A stretch of 64,000 nucleotides of DNA from Betaproteobacteria bacterium HGW-Betaproteobacteria-22 (lineage in GTDB: Bacteria; Pseudomonadota; Gammaproteobacteria; Burkholderiales; Methylophilaceae). The stretch is from the NCBI GenBank assembly GCA_002842285.1, contig PHCJ01000001.1:148369-212368 (forward strand), in the 5' to 3' direction. Shown here one piece after another: positions 18,926 through 30,817 of the stretch. Under the pieces are notes generated by a model that ran no database searches, had not been told where the DNA came from, and saw only the letters and a list, made by a program, of their open reading frames with translations. The position numbers and the translations under genes are program-made. Numbering within the stretch: position 1 is the stretch's first letter; the number at the start of each line of letters is the position of its first letter.

Positions 18926-19212
18926 GGTTATGTGGTTTTATACTTTAGAAAGACTTCCGATGTTCTTTAAGTGAGTTAGTGATCTCTCTTGGAACAATCT
19001 TAACCCTTTATATTTAGCAATGCCAGCGTAATTTAAACCCAGATGTTGCATCTAGTCTTGCCAGTGGCTGATAGTCAACACTAAAGCCAACAAGTTGGCA
19101 AGTGTTGCTAAAAATGGCAACGGCGCACAGTTTGATGGGCAAGTTGACATTCAAGTAGATGTAAAATCGCCTAATGGAAAATCTGGGTTAAAGCCTACCT
19201 GCGAGACAAAAT

Positions 19213-19240
19213 AAAAAGCCGGCTTAAATGCCGGCTTTTT
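19213..19240. terminator. Bidirectional-type terminator next to cytochrome c gene
   Basis: aaaaagccggc-ttaaat-gccggcttttt. Confidence 0.85.
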
Positions 19241-19261
19241 ATTTAAGTAAAAATACAGAAA

Positions 19262-19588
19262 TTACAGCGATAAAACCCATTGCACGATGGTGGTGATATC
19301 CGCATCTTTAACTTGCGGGCTGTTAGCAGGCATAGGCATAGGACCCCAAACACCGCTACCGCCTTTTTTAACTTTTTCAACTAGTTTAGCTTCTGCTGAC
19401 TTGTCACCTTTGTATTTGGCAGCAACATCTTTAAATGCCGGGCCCAACACTTTTTGATCAACAGAGTGGCATGCCAGACAGCCGCTCTTTTGTGCTAACG
19501 CTTTTGATGCTGCGGCATCGGCAGCATAAGATTGTGATGCAAGCAGCAGTGAACCGGCAGCAGCGATTGATAATAATAAAGCTTTCAT
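19262..19588 (-). CDS. Small c-type cytochrome (class I, cyt c551-like)
   Basis: Signal peptide, CLACH haem motif, GPMPMPANSPQVKD. Confidence 0.93.
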   Translation of the reverse strand: MKALLLSIAAAGSLLLASQSYAADAAASKALAQKSGCLACHSVDQKVLGPAFKDVAAKYKGDKSAEAKLVEKVKKGGSGVWGPMPMPANSPQVKDADITTIVQWVLSL

Positions 19589-19882
19589 GCTATCTCCTTG
19601 AATTAATTTTAATTAATGCTTAATCTATCATATTTTCTTGATTTACAGCCTGCTTATCATACTCATAATTTAAATTATGACAAGTGAGCTAAATCAAACT
19701 ATGCTAAATATTATTTCCATTGGCTCAATAATGGCTCACTATTTGTGATTCGCTCAATGTGGCACACCAACAATACGTTGTGAACCCATAACGCATTGGT
19801 GTTTGCAGCCGTTGACAGCATCAAGATTTTTTATTGGGTGATTTTGCATCTACTGCAATATCACCCGCATCAAGCAGATGCT

Positions 19883-20821
19883 TTATAACGCTTCTACACT
19901 ATACTCCACAGACATGGTGTGCGTGCGGTTAGGTGAAATCACTACAGAGTTCTCGAGTGCGTTGGCTGTTTCAACGCAGATTGTTTTACGCCACTCTTCA
20001 CTACTGCCCATGTCACCCATGGCATGCGCTTTCTCCGCACCCGGAGACCATACCACGGTAGTATCACTGCCCGACTTACCTACACGTATCACGCGGTTAT
20101 AAACTGGGTCGTGCACCAGGCAATCTGAATTGTGATCCAGATAAACACGGTCAAATTCACCGTCAAATTTTAATACGTTATGTTCCACGTAACGCTTATA
20201 TTCACGCAATTTGTCAGCGTAAATACAGTCTTGCAGGCCGGTGATACGCACATTACCAACATCGCTCACGTTTAAATAGGTGTGAAACGCTTCACCAATC
20301 AAAAATGGATGGTCCGCCTTGTTGGTAGTCGCGAGGTCAATTTTCAGGCGTTTGCCTATTGTTACCATCATGGTTAGCACATAAGAATAAGAAAGCTGGC
20401 GTTTTGCTTCTTGTGTTTCTATCATTTGCAGCACAATGCGTGTGGCATCGGTGTCGGTTGAGTCAACATCCACTAGCTGCCATGGAATGACGCGTGCAAA
20501 TCCGTGCGGGCATAAAGTGCTGTCTGTGGGATGTGCGCCAAACCATGGCCAACAAATGGGCACGCCGCCTCGAATAGAGCGCCCCTGCACATAACGTGCA
20601 TTTTCTGATAGCCAAAGCACGGGTTGTTTTTCACATTTTGGCTGCCACTGCATGACATGCGCGCCTTGTAATGCAATTTTTGCAGTGGCGAGCGGGTTAT
20701 CTACTTCAATATACTGCAGGCCATTTGTATCTTGAGTGATCTTGATGTGAGGATGCAATGTAGTACAGCCTTCTATGCCTTTTTTTCTGAAAAGATGATC
20801 TTCTAACGAGTCGAGTGTCAT
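19883..20821 (-). CDS. Aldose 1-epimerase / D-hexose-6-phosphate mutarotase family (YeaD-like)
   Basis: GGVPICWPWFGAHP, HGFARVIPW, GEAFHTYLNVSDV motifs. Confidence 0.88.
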   Translation of the reverse strand: MTLDSLEDHLFRKKGIEGCTTLHPHIKITQDTNGLQYIEVDNPLATAKIALQGAHVMQWQPKCEKQPVLWLSENARYVQGRSIRGGVPICWPWFGAHPTDSTLCPHGFARVIPWQLVDVDSTDTDATRIVLQMIETQEAKRQLSYSYVLTMMVTIGKRLKIDLATTNKADHPFLIGEAFHTYLNVSDVGNVRITGLQDCIYADKLREYKRYVEHNVLKFDGEFDRVYLDHNSDCLVHDPVYNRVIRVGKSGSDTTVVWSPGAEKAHAMGDMGSSEEWRKTICVETANALENSVVISPNRTHTMSVEYSVEAL

Positions 20822-20852
20822 AACTTACCTTAATTTTCAAGCAATTCTGATG

Positions 20853-22709
20853 CTATTTATTTCTTTCAATCTGGGACACATCACGCACTGCACCACGTGC
20901 AGCACTGGTGCTCATGGCGGCATACGCACGCAAGGCCGGTGAAACCGCACGCTCACGATTAACCGGCTTCCAGGCATCTTTGCCTTTGTCTTCCATTATT
21001 GCACGGCGGTGCGACAACTCTTCATCAGACACTGCCAAATGGATGATGCGGTTAGGAATGTCAATCTCGATAGTGTCATTTTCGTTTACCAATCCAATTG
21101 CACCGCCCTCCGCCGCTTCGGGTGAGGCATGGCCAATACTCAAGCCCGAGGTGCCTCCTGAAAAACGGCCATCTGTCAGCAAGGCGCACGCCTTACCTAG
21201 CCCTTTTGATTTCAGGTAAGAAGTCGGGTACAGCATCTCCTGCATCCCCGGGCCACCACGTGGGCCTTCGTAACGAATCACCACTACGTCACCCGCTACT
21301 ATTTTATCGGCAAGAATCGCTTCCACTGCAGCATCCTGGCTTTCAAATATACGTGCGCGGCCGGTGAATTTTAAAATGCTGTCATCCACCCCTGCAGTTT
21401 TCACGATACAGCCATCTAAAGCGATGTTACCGTACAGCACAGCCAAACCGCCATCCTGAGAATAGGCATGCGCTTTGTCGCGAATACACCCTTCAGCACG
21501 GTCATCATCCAGCGTCGGATACAGCATGCTCTGTGAAAATGCAATTGTGGTTGCAATGCCGCCCGGTGCGGCACGGTAGAATCGCTTCACATCCTCACTA
21601 TCCGTGACTTTGATATCCCACTGATTTAATGCATCGCCCAGTGTCGCACTGTGTACGGTGGGAGTGTCACGGTGAATCACGCCTGCACGGTCCAACTCAC
21701 CCAAAATGCCCATCACGCCACCCGCGCGGTGCACGTCTTCCATATGATATTTAGCCGTTGCCGGTGCCACTTTACTCACACAAGGTACTCTGCGTGAAAT
21801 ATGGTCAATGTCACTCATGGTGAAATCCAACCCTGCTTCATGTGCTGCTGCCAGCAAATGTAGCACCGTATTGGTTGAGCCTCCCATTGCCACATCCAGA
21901 CTCATGGCATTTTCAAAAGCTTTGATATTAGCGATACTGCGCGGTAATACCGTGTAATCATCCTGCTCGTAGTGGCGTTTTGCCAGTTCAACAATCAAGC
22001 GACCGGCTTTCAGGAACAATTCCTTGCGTGCAGAATGCGTAGCCAAGGTTGAGCCGTTACCCGGCAAACTCAAACCCAGCGCCTCGGTCAGACAGTTCAT
22101 CGAGTTGGCCGTAAACATGCCGGAACATGAACCACAAGTTGGGCAGGCTGAGCGCTCAATGGCATCAGACTCTGCATCGCTCACATTGCTATCTGCTGCC
22201 GCTACCATCGCATCTACCAAATCCAGCTTGTGGGTATTCCCTTGCCAGTTCACTTTACCGGCTTCCATCGGGCCGCCTGAAACAAATACCACCGGGATAT
22301 TCAGGCGCAGGGCTGCCATCAGCATACCGGGCGTGATTTTGTCGCAGTTTGAAATACAAACCAATGCATCAGCACAATGCGCATTCACCATGTACTCGAC
22401 GCTATCGGCAATCAAATCGCGGCTGGGTAAACTGTAAAGCATGCCGCCATGTCCCATGGCAATGCCGTCATCCACTGCAATCGTATTGAACTCCTTAGCC
22501 ACGCCGCCTGCTTTTTCAATCTCGCGCGCGACTAACTGCCCCATATCCTTCAAATGCACATGCCCTGGCACAAACTGCGTAAAAGAATTGGCCACGGCAA
22601 TAATAGGTTTATCAAAATCGCCGTCTTTCATGCCGGTTGCACGCCATAATGCGCGCGCGCCCGCCATATTGCGGCCATGAGTAGTAGTACGTGAACGATA
22701 AGCTGGCAT
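20853..22709 (-). CDS. ilvD: Dihydroxy-acid dehydratase
   Basis: 618 aa; [60 protein letters not shown]. Confidence 0.98.
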   Translation of the reverse strand: MPAYRSRTTTHGRNMAGARALWRATGMKDGDFDKPIIAVANSFTQFVPGHVHLKDMGQLVAREIEKAGGVAKEFNTIAVDDGIAMGHGGMLYSLPSRDLIADSVEYMVNAHCADALVCISNCDKITPGMLMAALRLNIPVVFVSGGPMEAGKVNWQGNTHKLDLVDAMVAAADSNVSDAESDAIERSACPTCGSCSGMFTANSMNCLTEALGLSLPGNGSTLATHSARKELFLKAGRLIVELAKRHYEQDDYTVLPRSIANIKAFENAMSLDVAMGGSTNTVLHLLAAAHEAGLDFTMSDIDHISRRVPCVSKVAPATAKYHMEDVHRAGGVMGILGELDRAGVIHRDTPTVHSATLGDALNQWDIKVTDSEDVKRFYRAAPGGIATTIAFSQSMLYPTLDDDRAEGCIRDKAHAYSQDGGLAVLYGNIALDGCIVKTAGVDDSILKFTGRARIFESQDAAVEAILADKIVAGDVVVIRYEGPRGGPGMQEMLYPTSYLKSKGLGKACALLTDGRFSGGTSGLSIGHASPEAAEGGAIGLVNENDTIEIDIPNRIIHLAVSDEELSHRRAIMEDKGKDAWKPVNRERAVSPALRAYAAMSTSAARGAVRDVSQIERNK

Positions 22710-23130
22710 GATATAAATCCGTAAAAATTCTGTAGATAATTAATCAACAATTATAAAGTGTAATTTTAGACCAGCTAGCGCTAACTAGCCAAAGAAATGT
22801 GTGATTTAAAACTATTTTTGTACTGAATTTTGACGAACCCATGCAAGGCCAGCTTGCGTAGCCTTGATGGCATGAAATGCAATCGAGGGCAGTTTGAGGA
22901 TAGTTTAACCCCTTGATTCCGCGCCGCTTCATCAAGGCTTGCATTATGTTAAACGGATTATTTGCAAGCAGCATCTAAAAAGGTAATGGAGTTGCCATAT
23001 GGTATTGACTATAATAAGTACGCACTATGTTATCAACCTAAGCAAATGATATGACAAGAAAATTAAAAATAACGCGCGCATTTACACGCCGTCATTGCGA
23101 CTAGCACTTAATAGTTAGAGCACTTTACAT

Positions 23131-23445
23131 ATGAACAGGCGAGATATTCTATTCATCGTATTGATTACAACTATTCCGCTTGGAGTTCTGGCTATTGCTC
23201 GATATCAAACAGTCCATATGACAGAGGATGCAATTAACGCAAAACTAACCAACAGCCATGGGGCGAAATTCAAGAATATTCGCCGCACCACAACAGGCAC
23301 AATATGTGGCGAGGTGAATGCAAAAAACAAAAATGGCGAATATCAAGGTTTTCGATTTTTTTACGTCAGCAACTTGGCTGAAAAGCAAACCGTGTGGATT
23401 GATAATGATTCCGCTTATTTGGCCTACAAAGTCTGCAGCAGATGA
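23131..23445 (+). CDS. Hypothetical membrane-anchored small protein
   Basis: 104 aa ORF with N-terminal TM segment. Confidence 0.5.
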   Translation: MNRRDILFIVLITTIPLGVLAIARYQTVHMTEDAINAKLTNSHGAKFKNIRRTTTGTICGEVNAKNKNGEYQGFRFFYVSNLAEKQTVWIDNDSAYLAYKVCSR

Positions 23446-23730
23446 TACGACTGGTTCGAGTCAACTCATTTATTAGAAGGTCACACGCTGAGTTGCCCAG
23501 ATCGCCAGACAAAACCAGTGCAGCATTCCCTCTATTGGGGCTGCTTTATGCTTGAAACTTTATCTGGGGCAGCAGCGGGTGAGCCCATTGATTTTTATAG
23601 CATTTCGTTAGGCTTGCAAAGAATTTTTTACAAACCTAAAAATCTTCTAAAATAACCCCGAGTTCTCCCCAATTTAATTGGTTAATCAAAGTATCAACAC
23701 TATCACTTAATATGCACATCGGGAAAAAAT

Positions 23731-25566
23731 TTGCTGTTATCCACACAAAAATCTAAGCGTTGGCTCCAGCCCAGTAAAATCATCACGCTTTTCTTCATGC
23801 TGCTTGCCTGCCTGAATTTTTACCTTGGCAATCCGCTCAAACCGTTAGACAGACTGAGTGGCGACCTGCTGGCCCGGATACACGCAAAGCACAGGCTGCC
23901 TCCCGAGAACATTGTGCTTGTCAATATCGACCAGGCAAGCCTGGACCACCCTACCATGCTTGAATTAGCGGGCAATTGGCCTTGGCCCCGCTTGATTCAC
24001 GGTGAGTTACTGCATTATTTGGCGCAGTTGAATCCACGCGCGGTTATCTTTGATATCACTTTTAGTGAAGCGGATGTTTTTCAACCGCGTAGCGATGAGG
24101 CATTTGCCGAGGCTATCCGCAGGAGCGCAGCCCCCGTTTACTTGCCTATGATTATTCCTGACGATGGCATGGGCAGCAGGTTAAGTGAGCTCCCTGCCAT
24201 GATGGGGCTTAAACGAAACCAGCATGCAAACCCTGCCGCCACGCTGCCTATCATCGCACCCAAGGCTTTACCTCCAGACACATGGCGTACCGGACATATT
24301 AACTTTTATATGGATGAAGATGAGATTGGACGTCGTGCGGAATTATTCAGGGCTTATGCAGGATGGGAAATTCCCAGTCTGGCTGGCAGAGTTGCGCGAG
24401 ATTTGAATGTTTCATTGCCTAATACGCCTCTGATTACCTTGAACTGGTATGGTGCACCCTTTCGCCAACTGTCATATCACTCACTTTATCTGGCATCGTT
24501 ATCTGACGAATCCACCATACAGCCTGATTTAACCAATAAAATCGTGATTATAGGCTCCAGCGCATCGGGGCTGGTTGATTTCAGGCCTACTCCGCTCAGC
24601 ACCAATACCCCAGGACAAGTGATACTTGCCACCTCACTCGCCAACCTGATGCATCAAGATTGGCTTAACCAGGCAAGCCCTTATTGGTCGCTCATGCTGG
24701 CACTTGTGCTGATTATCGTGAGCGCGCTTGGCACAAGAGCCAATGTACATCCTGTATTGGCGGGCGTGTTGGGAGTTGTTATTTCAGCGCTCATCATTAT
24801 ATTGAGTTACCTGCTGCTCGCTCGGCATATTCAATGGCACCCTTTTTCAGCATTGACCATTGGCTGGCTTGCGCACATCAGCCATGCGACAGAGTCTTTC
24901 CTGCAAGAGAAAAAGCGGCGTCTGCATGTTGTGCAAATGTTTAACCGGTTTTTAGACCCGCACGTGGTCCAGCAGCTGACACTGCATTCTGAAAACCATG
25001 CAATCGAGGCTAGCCACAGCCAGGAAATCACCATTTTATTTTCAGATATTCGCGGGTTTACCTCTTTGTCAGAATCAAAACTGCCTGAAGAAATTGTGAC
25101 TTTGCTAAATGATTATTTTAATAAGCAGGTTGAGGTGATTTTTGAACACGGTGGCACTTTGGATAAATTTATCGGCGATGCCATCATGGCATTCTGGGGT
25201 GCTCCGGTCAGGTCAAACCAGCACGCAGTGCAAGCTGTTTCAGCGGCATTGGCCATGGGCGAGCAGCTTGCCAGGTTTCAAAAAACATTGAATCATCCGT
25301 TTGAAATCGGTATTGGCATTCATACAGGCAGTGCTGTGGTGGGATTTATTGGTAGCAATCGCCGTCTGGACTATACTGCTATTGGTGACGCGGTCAATTT
25401 AGCAAGCCGGATTGAGGGGGAAACCAAAGGTGTTGCACAAATTTTAGTGTCAGAATCTACTAAACAGGCATGCGATGACGCATTCAGCTTTATTGATCAT
25501 GGCGAATTTCATGTAAAGGGGCGCTTACAGCCCGTGCGCTTATTTGAACCTAGGAGCAAACAATGA
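23731..25566 (+). CDS. CHASE2-domain adenylate/guanylate cyclase
   Basis: CHASE2-like N-terminus (VLVNIDQASLDH), TM segments, class III cyclase (ITILFSDIRGFTSLSE, FIGDAIMAFWGAP, DYTAIGDAVNLASRIEG). Confidence 0.93.
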   Translation: MLLSTQKSKRWLQPSKIITLFFMLLACLNFYLGNPLKPLDRLSGDLLARIHAKHRLPPENIVLVNIDQASLDHPTMLELAGNWPWPRLIHGELLHYLAQLNPRAVIFDITFSEADVFQPRSDEAFAEAIRRSAAPVYLPMIIPDDGMGSRLSELPAMMGLKRNQHANPAATLPIIAPKALPPDTWRTGHINFYMDEDEIGRRAELFRAYAGWEIPSLAGRVARDLNVSLPNTPLITLNWYGAPFRQLSYHSLYLASLSDESTIQPDLTNKIVIIGSSASGLVDFRPTPLSTNTPGQVILATSLANLMHQDWLNQASPYWSLMLALVLIIVSALGTRANVHPVLAGVLGVVISALIIILSYLLLARHIQWHPFSALTIGWLAHISHATESFLQEKKRRLHVVQMFNRFLDPHVVQQLTLHSENHAIEASHSQEITILFSDIRGFTSLSESKLPEEIVTLLNDYFNKQVEVIFEHGGTLDKFIGDAIMAFWGAPVRSNQHAVQAVSAALAMGEQLARFQKTLNHPFEIGIGIHTGSAVVGFIGSNRRLDYTAIGDAVNLASRIEGETKGVAQILVSESTKQACDDAFSFIDHGEFHVKGRLQPVRLFEPRSKQ

Positions 25567-26045
25567 GAGCAGTTTTCATATTTTTCACACTGGCTGCATT
25601 GTATGGCAATGCCTCGGCTGAGCAGGCTACGGCCATTCGTTCTAGCAGTGTATTAACTAAACCTGCATTAACGGCACCTGCAGTTGCCAAGCTGGCTGAA
25701 GGCAGCTTGATTGAGGTCATCTCGCATCAGGGTGGCTGGTCTAAAATAAAAACTGCCAACGGCAAAACAGGGTATGTGAGGTTGCTGAATCTACGCCCGA
25801 TACAAAATGCAAATAAATCAGACAAACTCAGTCAGCTTGGCAATGTTATCCGCACAGGGAGTACAGGTGCGGTTGCCACAACGGGGGTTAAAGGCATCAC
25901 TAAAGAAGACCTCGCCAACGCCGCCCCCAATGTACACGAGGTCGCTAAAATGGAGCGCTATGCAAGCAGTGCGGATGAAGCCATAACCGTGGCCAAGTCA
26001 GTAAAATTAACTGCACAGCCTGTTGTTTACATGGAGGCAAAATAA
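25563..26045 (+). CDS. SH3-domain exported protein
   Basis: Signal peptide, bacterial SH3 pattern (GSLIEVISHQGGWSKIKTANGKTGYVRLLNL). Confidence 0.8.
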   Translation: MRAVFIFFTLAALYGNASAEQATAIRSSSVLTKPALTAPAVAKLAEGSLIEVISHQGGWSKIKTANGKTGYVRLLNLRPIQNANKSDKLSQLGNVIRTGSTGAVATTGVKGITKEDLANAAPNVHEVAKMERYASSADEAITVAKSVKLTAQPVVYMEAK

Positions 26046-26974
26046 TGAACTATCGTCGCAATATATTGAGCCTGCTGCTCACTTGCCTGGCCTTACAGAT
26101 GACAAGTTGTGTCACAACAGGCAGCAACCAAGCCTTAAACAAAACCATCGATCAAATGATACCTGAAGGTGGTCATAAACAGGCATTAAAAGGCGCGCTT
26201 GAAGCTACCCGTGACTGGACACCTGAAGAAGAACACCAGCTTGGACAGGATATGTCGGCAATATTGCTTGGGGCCAGCCCACTTGTTGCCAACAGTGAAG
26301 CGCAGCAATATGTGAATCATGTCGGCATGTGGCTTGCGCTGCAAACCGAGCAGCCGCAAATCCCCTGGCGTTTTGGAATTATCGATACACCCAACATCAA
26401 TGCATTTGCAGCACCCGGAGGCTATATTTTTATTACGCGCGGGCTTTTTCTAAACCTATCCAGCGAGGCCGAGCTAGCCGGGGTTTTAGGACACGAAATT
26501 AGCCATGTACTCAAAAAACATCACATACAAGTGATAAAAAAACGTGGTGCCGGCGATGTAGTCTTTGGCCTGCTTAAAGCCAAAGCGGAGAAGTCTGCGC
26601 AAGTGGATATGACCGCTATTAACAACCTCACCCGCAATTTATATAGTGCAGGGCTGGATAAAGCCGATGAATACGAGGCAGACCGGATGGGCGTAGTGCT
26701 CGCAGCACGTGCAGGTTACTCTGCATTTGGTTTGCCTGCGGTCCTGCAAATGTATGCCGCCGCGCCGCAGGATGCTTCATTTACATTACTGTTTGCAACG
26801 CACCCTGCCCCTAACGACAGATTAAATGCACTCGACCAACTCATGAGCGATCGTTTCAATGACCTGAATGCAGGATTGACCAAGTTCACAAGGTTGGAAA
26901 CAATGCAAAGAAAGCTAAGTTATCAGGCGCCACAAAAACCAACTAAAAATAGCGGCAGTAAAACCAAGAAATAA
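26045..26974 (+). CDS. M48-family metalloprotease (lipoprotein)
   Basis: Lipobox-like LQMTSC, HEISH zinc motif, DEYEADRMGVVL. Confidence 0.93.
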   Translation: MNYRRNILSLLLTCLALQMTSCVTTGSNQALNKTIDQMIPEGGHKQALKGALEATRDWTPEEEHQLGQDMSAILLGASPLVANSEAQQYVNHVGMWLALQTEQPQIPWRFGIIDTPNINAFAAPGGYIFITRGLFLNLSSEAELAGVLGHEISHVLKKHHIQVIKKRGAGDVVFGLLKAKAEKSAQVDMTAINNLTRNLYSAGLDKADEYEADRMGVVLAARAGYSAFGLPAVLQMYAAAPQDASFTLLFATHPAPNDRLNALDQLMSDRFNDLNAGLTKFTRLETMQRKLSYQAPQKPTKNSGSKTKK

Positions 26975-27043
26975 CATACACCTAAAAAAATAAGATTTAA
27001 GGTGTGTAGCTTAGTGAACTTACACTCATAGGGGAAAATTGCA

Positions 27044-27574
27044 ATGAAAAGAAAAGATATCGTTCCCACCAGCCATGAGCGGCTCATGCGTGAACATGAC
27101 TTTATCGTCTCGAAAACTGATCTTAAAGGCCGCATCACCTACGGCAACGAAATTTTCATTGAGTTTTCAGGCTATAGCGAGGAGGAGTTAATCGGCACCC
27201 AGCACAATATTATTCGCCACCCAGATATGCCACGCGCGGTGTTTCAATTATTATGGAATTACCTCAACCAGGACAAAGAAATATTCGCATTCGTTAAAAA
27301 CATGTCTAAGGATGGTGGCTTTTACTGGGTATTTACCCAAGTGTCACCGATGAGAGATAAAAACAATCATAAAATCGGATATTCTTCTGTGCGGCGCATG
27401 CCTAACCCTAAAGCGATTCCCATCGTGACAGATCTTTATCGCGCCATGCTGGAGGCTGAAAGTAAAGCAGGCCCTAAAGACGCCATTGCCACTTCCACGG
27501 CAATTTTGGTAAGCGTATTGCAAGAGAAGGGATTAAGCTATGAGGAGCTCATCAATGTTTTACAATCTCTTTAG
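27044..27574 (+). CDS. PAS-domain (Aer-like) sensor protein
   Basis: [49 protein letters not shown]. Confidence 0.88.
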   Translation: MKRKDIVPTSHERLMREHDFIVSKTDLKGRITYGNEIFIEFSGYSEEELIGTQHNIIRHPDMPRAVFQLLWNYLNQDKEIFAFVKNMSKDGGFYWVFTQVSPMRDKNNHKIGYSSVRRMPNPKAIPIVTDLYRAMLEAESKAGPKDAIATSTAILVSVLQEKGLSYEELINVLQSL

Positions 27575-29720
27575 GCATTGCCAACCCTACGCATCCATTG
27601 CGGCAGGCGCACTCTGGTCGGCATGCCTTGTTTATATCTGGCTGAATGTCACATCAGGTCATTTATGGGTGCCCATTGTTTTAACCCTGGCTTCTATGAT
27701 CGTCGCTATCATATGGCTTCGCGCACGTGCTGAAGAAAAAAAACTGTTTCAGCGCATTCTCAATGCCAGCGAGTCCTGGCAGCAAGGGGCACTAGGCGAA
27801 CGCATCATCCACATTGGCGGCAATCAGCACCCTATGCAGCAGCTTGCCTGGCATCTCAACAACCTGATGGATCAGGTTGAAACCATGCAAGTGGATATTT
27901 ATTACTCTACAAAATCTGTTGCTGAAGGTGATTTTTCTAGAAAAGGCTACCCGCAAGGCCTGCATGGCGAATTTGCAAGCGCGCTGAATTTGTTTAATGA
28001 TGTCGCTGCAACACTCTCACTCACAACCTCAACCATCACCTCTTTAATGCAGGCCATTGCAGATGGCGACTTTAATAAAACCGTGAGTGTCGACATTAAA
28101 GGCAGCTACAAACATACGATAGAAAGCGCAATACACGCAATGAGTACCATGCAGGTGATGCTGGGTGATATTGGCCGGGTCATGGGGAGTGTGGCGCAAG
28201 GCAAAATAGATGATCGTGTACAGGCAGAGGGGCGCGGCAGCCTCAATCAATTAAAAACTGACATCAACCTCTCATTAGACGCACTTAATAGCCTTCACGA
28301 CATTGCGCATATATCCAGCGCTTTGGCAAAAGGCGACCTAACACAATCTATCGACAAAACCTACCCAGGCACATTTGGTGAGATGATCAGCGGGATGAAC
28401 AATACCGTCAAAACCCTAAACAGCATTGTAGGTGAAATACATGACCTAGTTGAAGCTGCCGCAAATCATGGTGACTTTAGCAAACGTATCAAACTTGATA
28501 ACAAACAGGGCTTTGCTAAAACCATAGGCGAGTCGCTCAACCAGCTGTCTGGCACAACAGAATCTGCGCTGCTGGATATCACCCGTGTGGCGCAGGCACT
28601 TGCTGCCGGGAATTTTAACCACACAATCACCAGCACCTATCATGGCACGCTAGGTGAAACCAAAAACGCCATTAACTCGTTAGCGGACACCACTGCTACC
28701 AGCCTGAATGACGTATTGCGGGCTGCCAGTGCACTGGCCAACGGTGATCTCACACAAAGTATTACCGCACATTACCCTGGTGCATTTGGCCAAACCAGCG
28801 CAGGCTTTAACAGCACCATCGACACCCTCAAAAGGCTGGTCACCGAGATCAAAATTGCAACTGAGTCTATCACGACCGACACCAAGCAAATTGCTGAAGG
28901 CAATGTAGATTTATCGCGCCGCACCGAAGATCAGGCTTCCAGTCTGGAACGCACCGCCTCAAGTATGGATGAATTATCTTCTACCGTAAAACAAAATGCA
29001 GATAATGCAAAGCAGGCTAACCAGTTGGCCTTTGCTGCATCTGATGTGGCAACAAAGGGCGGACAGGCAGTTAATGCCGTAGTGGCAACCATGAGTGCGA
29101 TTAACGATAGCGCCAAAAAAATTGAAGACATTATTACCGTGATTGACAGCATTGCTTTCCAAACCAATATCCTTGCTCTGAATGCCGCAGTAGAAGCAGC
29201 ACGCGCTGGCGAGCAAGGCCGTGGTTTTGCGGTAGTGGCAGGTGAAGTGCGCAATCTGGCTCAACGCTCAGCCACCGCAGCCAAAGAAATCAAGGCGCTC
29301 ATTACAGATTCTGTCAACAAAACCACCGAAGGCACATTACAAGTTGAAAATGCGGGCGATACCATGCAGGAAATTGTCACCTCAGTAAAGCGCGTCTCAG
29401 ACATCATCGGTGAAATAGCCGCCGCCTCACAAGAGCAAAGCATAGGCATTGCGCAGGTGAATGATGCCATCATGAAGATGGATGAGGTCACCCAGCAGAA
29501 CACCGCGCTGGTAGAGCAGGCTGCTGCTGCGGCCGAATCCATGCTGGAGCAGGCAGATGAGTTGGCCAATGCTGTCAGCATGTTTCAAATAGAAGATGCC
29601 TGCGTGCCAAGCACCAAACGGACTATGCCTCATGATGCACGTGGCACGCCCAAAACCGTCAACCAACACATTCAAATCAAAAAAGTAGCGGCGGCTGACA
29701 GCGACTGGGAGGAATTTTAA
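27540..29720 (+). CDS. Methyl-accepting chemotaxis protein with tandem HAMP-like repeats
   Basis: Hairpin tip [44 protein letters not shown]; repeated [15 protein letters not shown] units. Confidence 0.93.
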   Translation: MRSSSMFYNLFRHCQPYASIAAGALWSACLVYIWLNVTSGHLWVPIVLTLASMIVAIIWLRARAEEKKLFQRILNASESWQQGALGERIIHIGGNQHPMQQLAWHLNNLMDQVETMQVDIYYSTKSVAEGDFSRKGYPQGLHGEFASALNLFNDVAATLSLTTSTITSLMQAIADGDFNKTVSVDIKGSYKHTIESAIHAMSTMQVMLGDIGRVMGSVAQGKIDDRVQAEGRGSLNQLKTDINLSLDALNSLHDIAHISSALAKGDLTQSIDKTYPGTFGEMISGMNNTVKTLNSIVGEIHDLVEAAANHGDFSKRIKLDNKQGFAKTIGESLNQLSGTTESALLDITRVAQALAAGNFNHTITSTYHGTLGETKNAINSLADTTATSLNDVLRAASALANGDLTQSITAHYPGAFGQTSAGFNSTIDTLKRLVTEIKIATESITTDTKQIAEGNVDLSRRTEDQASSLERTASSMDELSSTVKQNADNAKQANQLAFAASDVATKGGQAVNAVVATMSAINDSAKKIEDIITVIDSIAFQTNILALNAAVEAARAGEQGRGFAVVAGEVRNLAQRSATAAKEIKALITDSVNKTTEGTLQVENAGDTMQEIVTSVKRVSDIIGEIAAASQEQSIGIAQVNDAIMKMDEVTQQNTALVEQAAAAAESMLEQADELANAVSMFQIEDACVPSTKRTMPHDARGTPKTVNQHIQIKKVAAADSDWEEF

Positions 29721-29833
29721 TCTATCTAATGGCCATATTTCAGCTTTTTAAAGCTAACCGTTAAATCTGCGCATACCCATAACATATAAGGTAAAATCTT
29801 GACTTACTTTACTTTAAGTTTCCGAGTGCGCAT

Positions 29834-30616
29834 ATGTTGATACATCCACAGTTTGACCCGATTGCGATCCACATTGGGAATTTTGGCATCCATTGGTATG
29901 GATTGATGTATTTGCTGGGGTTTCTGGCATTTTTGGCATTGGGTCACTATCAAGTCAATCATCGCAAATGGCATGGCTGGACTCACGCCATGCTGGATGA
30001 CGCATTATTCTATGGTGCACTGGGCGTGATTATTGGTGGCCGGCTAGGCTATGTATTGTTTTACCAGCCTGATTATTTCTTAACACACCCAAGCGAAATC
30101 ATTGCAGTATGGCAAGGCGGCATGAGCTTTCATGGTGGCTTTTTAGGCGTACTGGCAGCCATGTGGCTGTTTGCCAGAAAATACCGCCTGGCATGGCTTG
30201 GCATCATGGATTTTATTGCACCCTTGGTACCTATTGGCTTGGGTGCTGGTCGCATGGGTAATTTCATTAACGCCGAGCTGTGGGGACGGGTTACCCATTC
30301 ATCATTTGGGATGATATTCCCGCAGGTAGACAATACCCTTCGTCACCCATCCCAGCTTTATCAATTCGCACTAGAAGGGGTCGTGTTATTTCTAATCCTC
30401 TGGATTTATGCGGCCAAACCCCGTGCTACTGGCAGCATTTCGGCATTGTTTCTTATTGGTTATGGTAGCTTTAGATTCCTGGTCGAATACACCAGAGAAC
30501 CTGATAGTTACTTAGGCTTACTTTCACTTGGGCTCAGTATGGGGCAGTGGCTAAGCCTGCCGATGATTATCATCGGCGGCCTGATGCTGGCAATTATTAA
30601 AAAACAACAATCATGA
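29834..30616 (+). CDS. lgt: Prolipoprotein diacylglyceryl transferase
   Basis: [45 protein letters not shown]. Confidence 0.97.
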   Translation: MLIHPQFDPIAIHIGNFGIHWYGLMYLLGFLAFLALGHYQVNHRKWHGWTHAMLDDALFYGALGVIIGGRLGYVLFYQPDYFLTHPSEIIAVWQGGMSFHGGFLGVLAAMWLFARKYRLAWLGIMDFIAPLVPIGLGAGRMGNFINAELWGRVTHSSFGMIFPQVDNTLRHPSQLYQFALEGVVLFLILWIYAAKPRATGSISALFLIGYGSFRFLVEYTREPDSYLGLLSLGLSMGQWLSLPMIIIGGLMLAIIKKQQS

Positions 30617-30756
30617 TGATTAATTGTCAGCGTTTTTTGACTAACAGTTTAATTTAGCCATAAGCACTGGCGCTTATCATAATTGCTTAAATATTAAACT
30701 TATTAAATTCAATAAGTTAACAACGGTTTTTTATAGAAAAAATTAAAAACAAAGTT

Positions 30757-30773
30757 TGGCACGTACTTTGCAT
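30757..30773 (+). promoter_or_regulatory. Sigma-54 (-24/-12) promoter candidate
   Basis: TGGCAC-gtact-TTGCAT with 10 bp between GG and GC. Confidence 0.75.
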
Positions 30774-30817
30774 ATGTTCTGTTAACAATAGCTTAACAAT
30801 GCAAGTGGAGGTGTCAA

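Noticed and set aside
22744-22974. Minus-strand 76 aa ORF upstream of ilvD
   Set aside because: No domain, odd composition; CISCH resembles a haem motif but without cytochrome context.
23446-23520. ggttcgagtc motif resembling a tRNA T-loop
   Set aside because: No acceptor, D or anticodon arms could be paired around it; upstream sequence is the end of an ORF.
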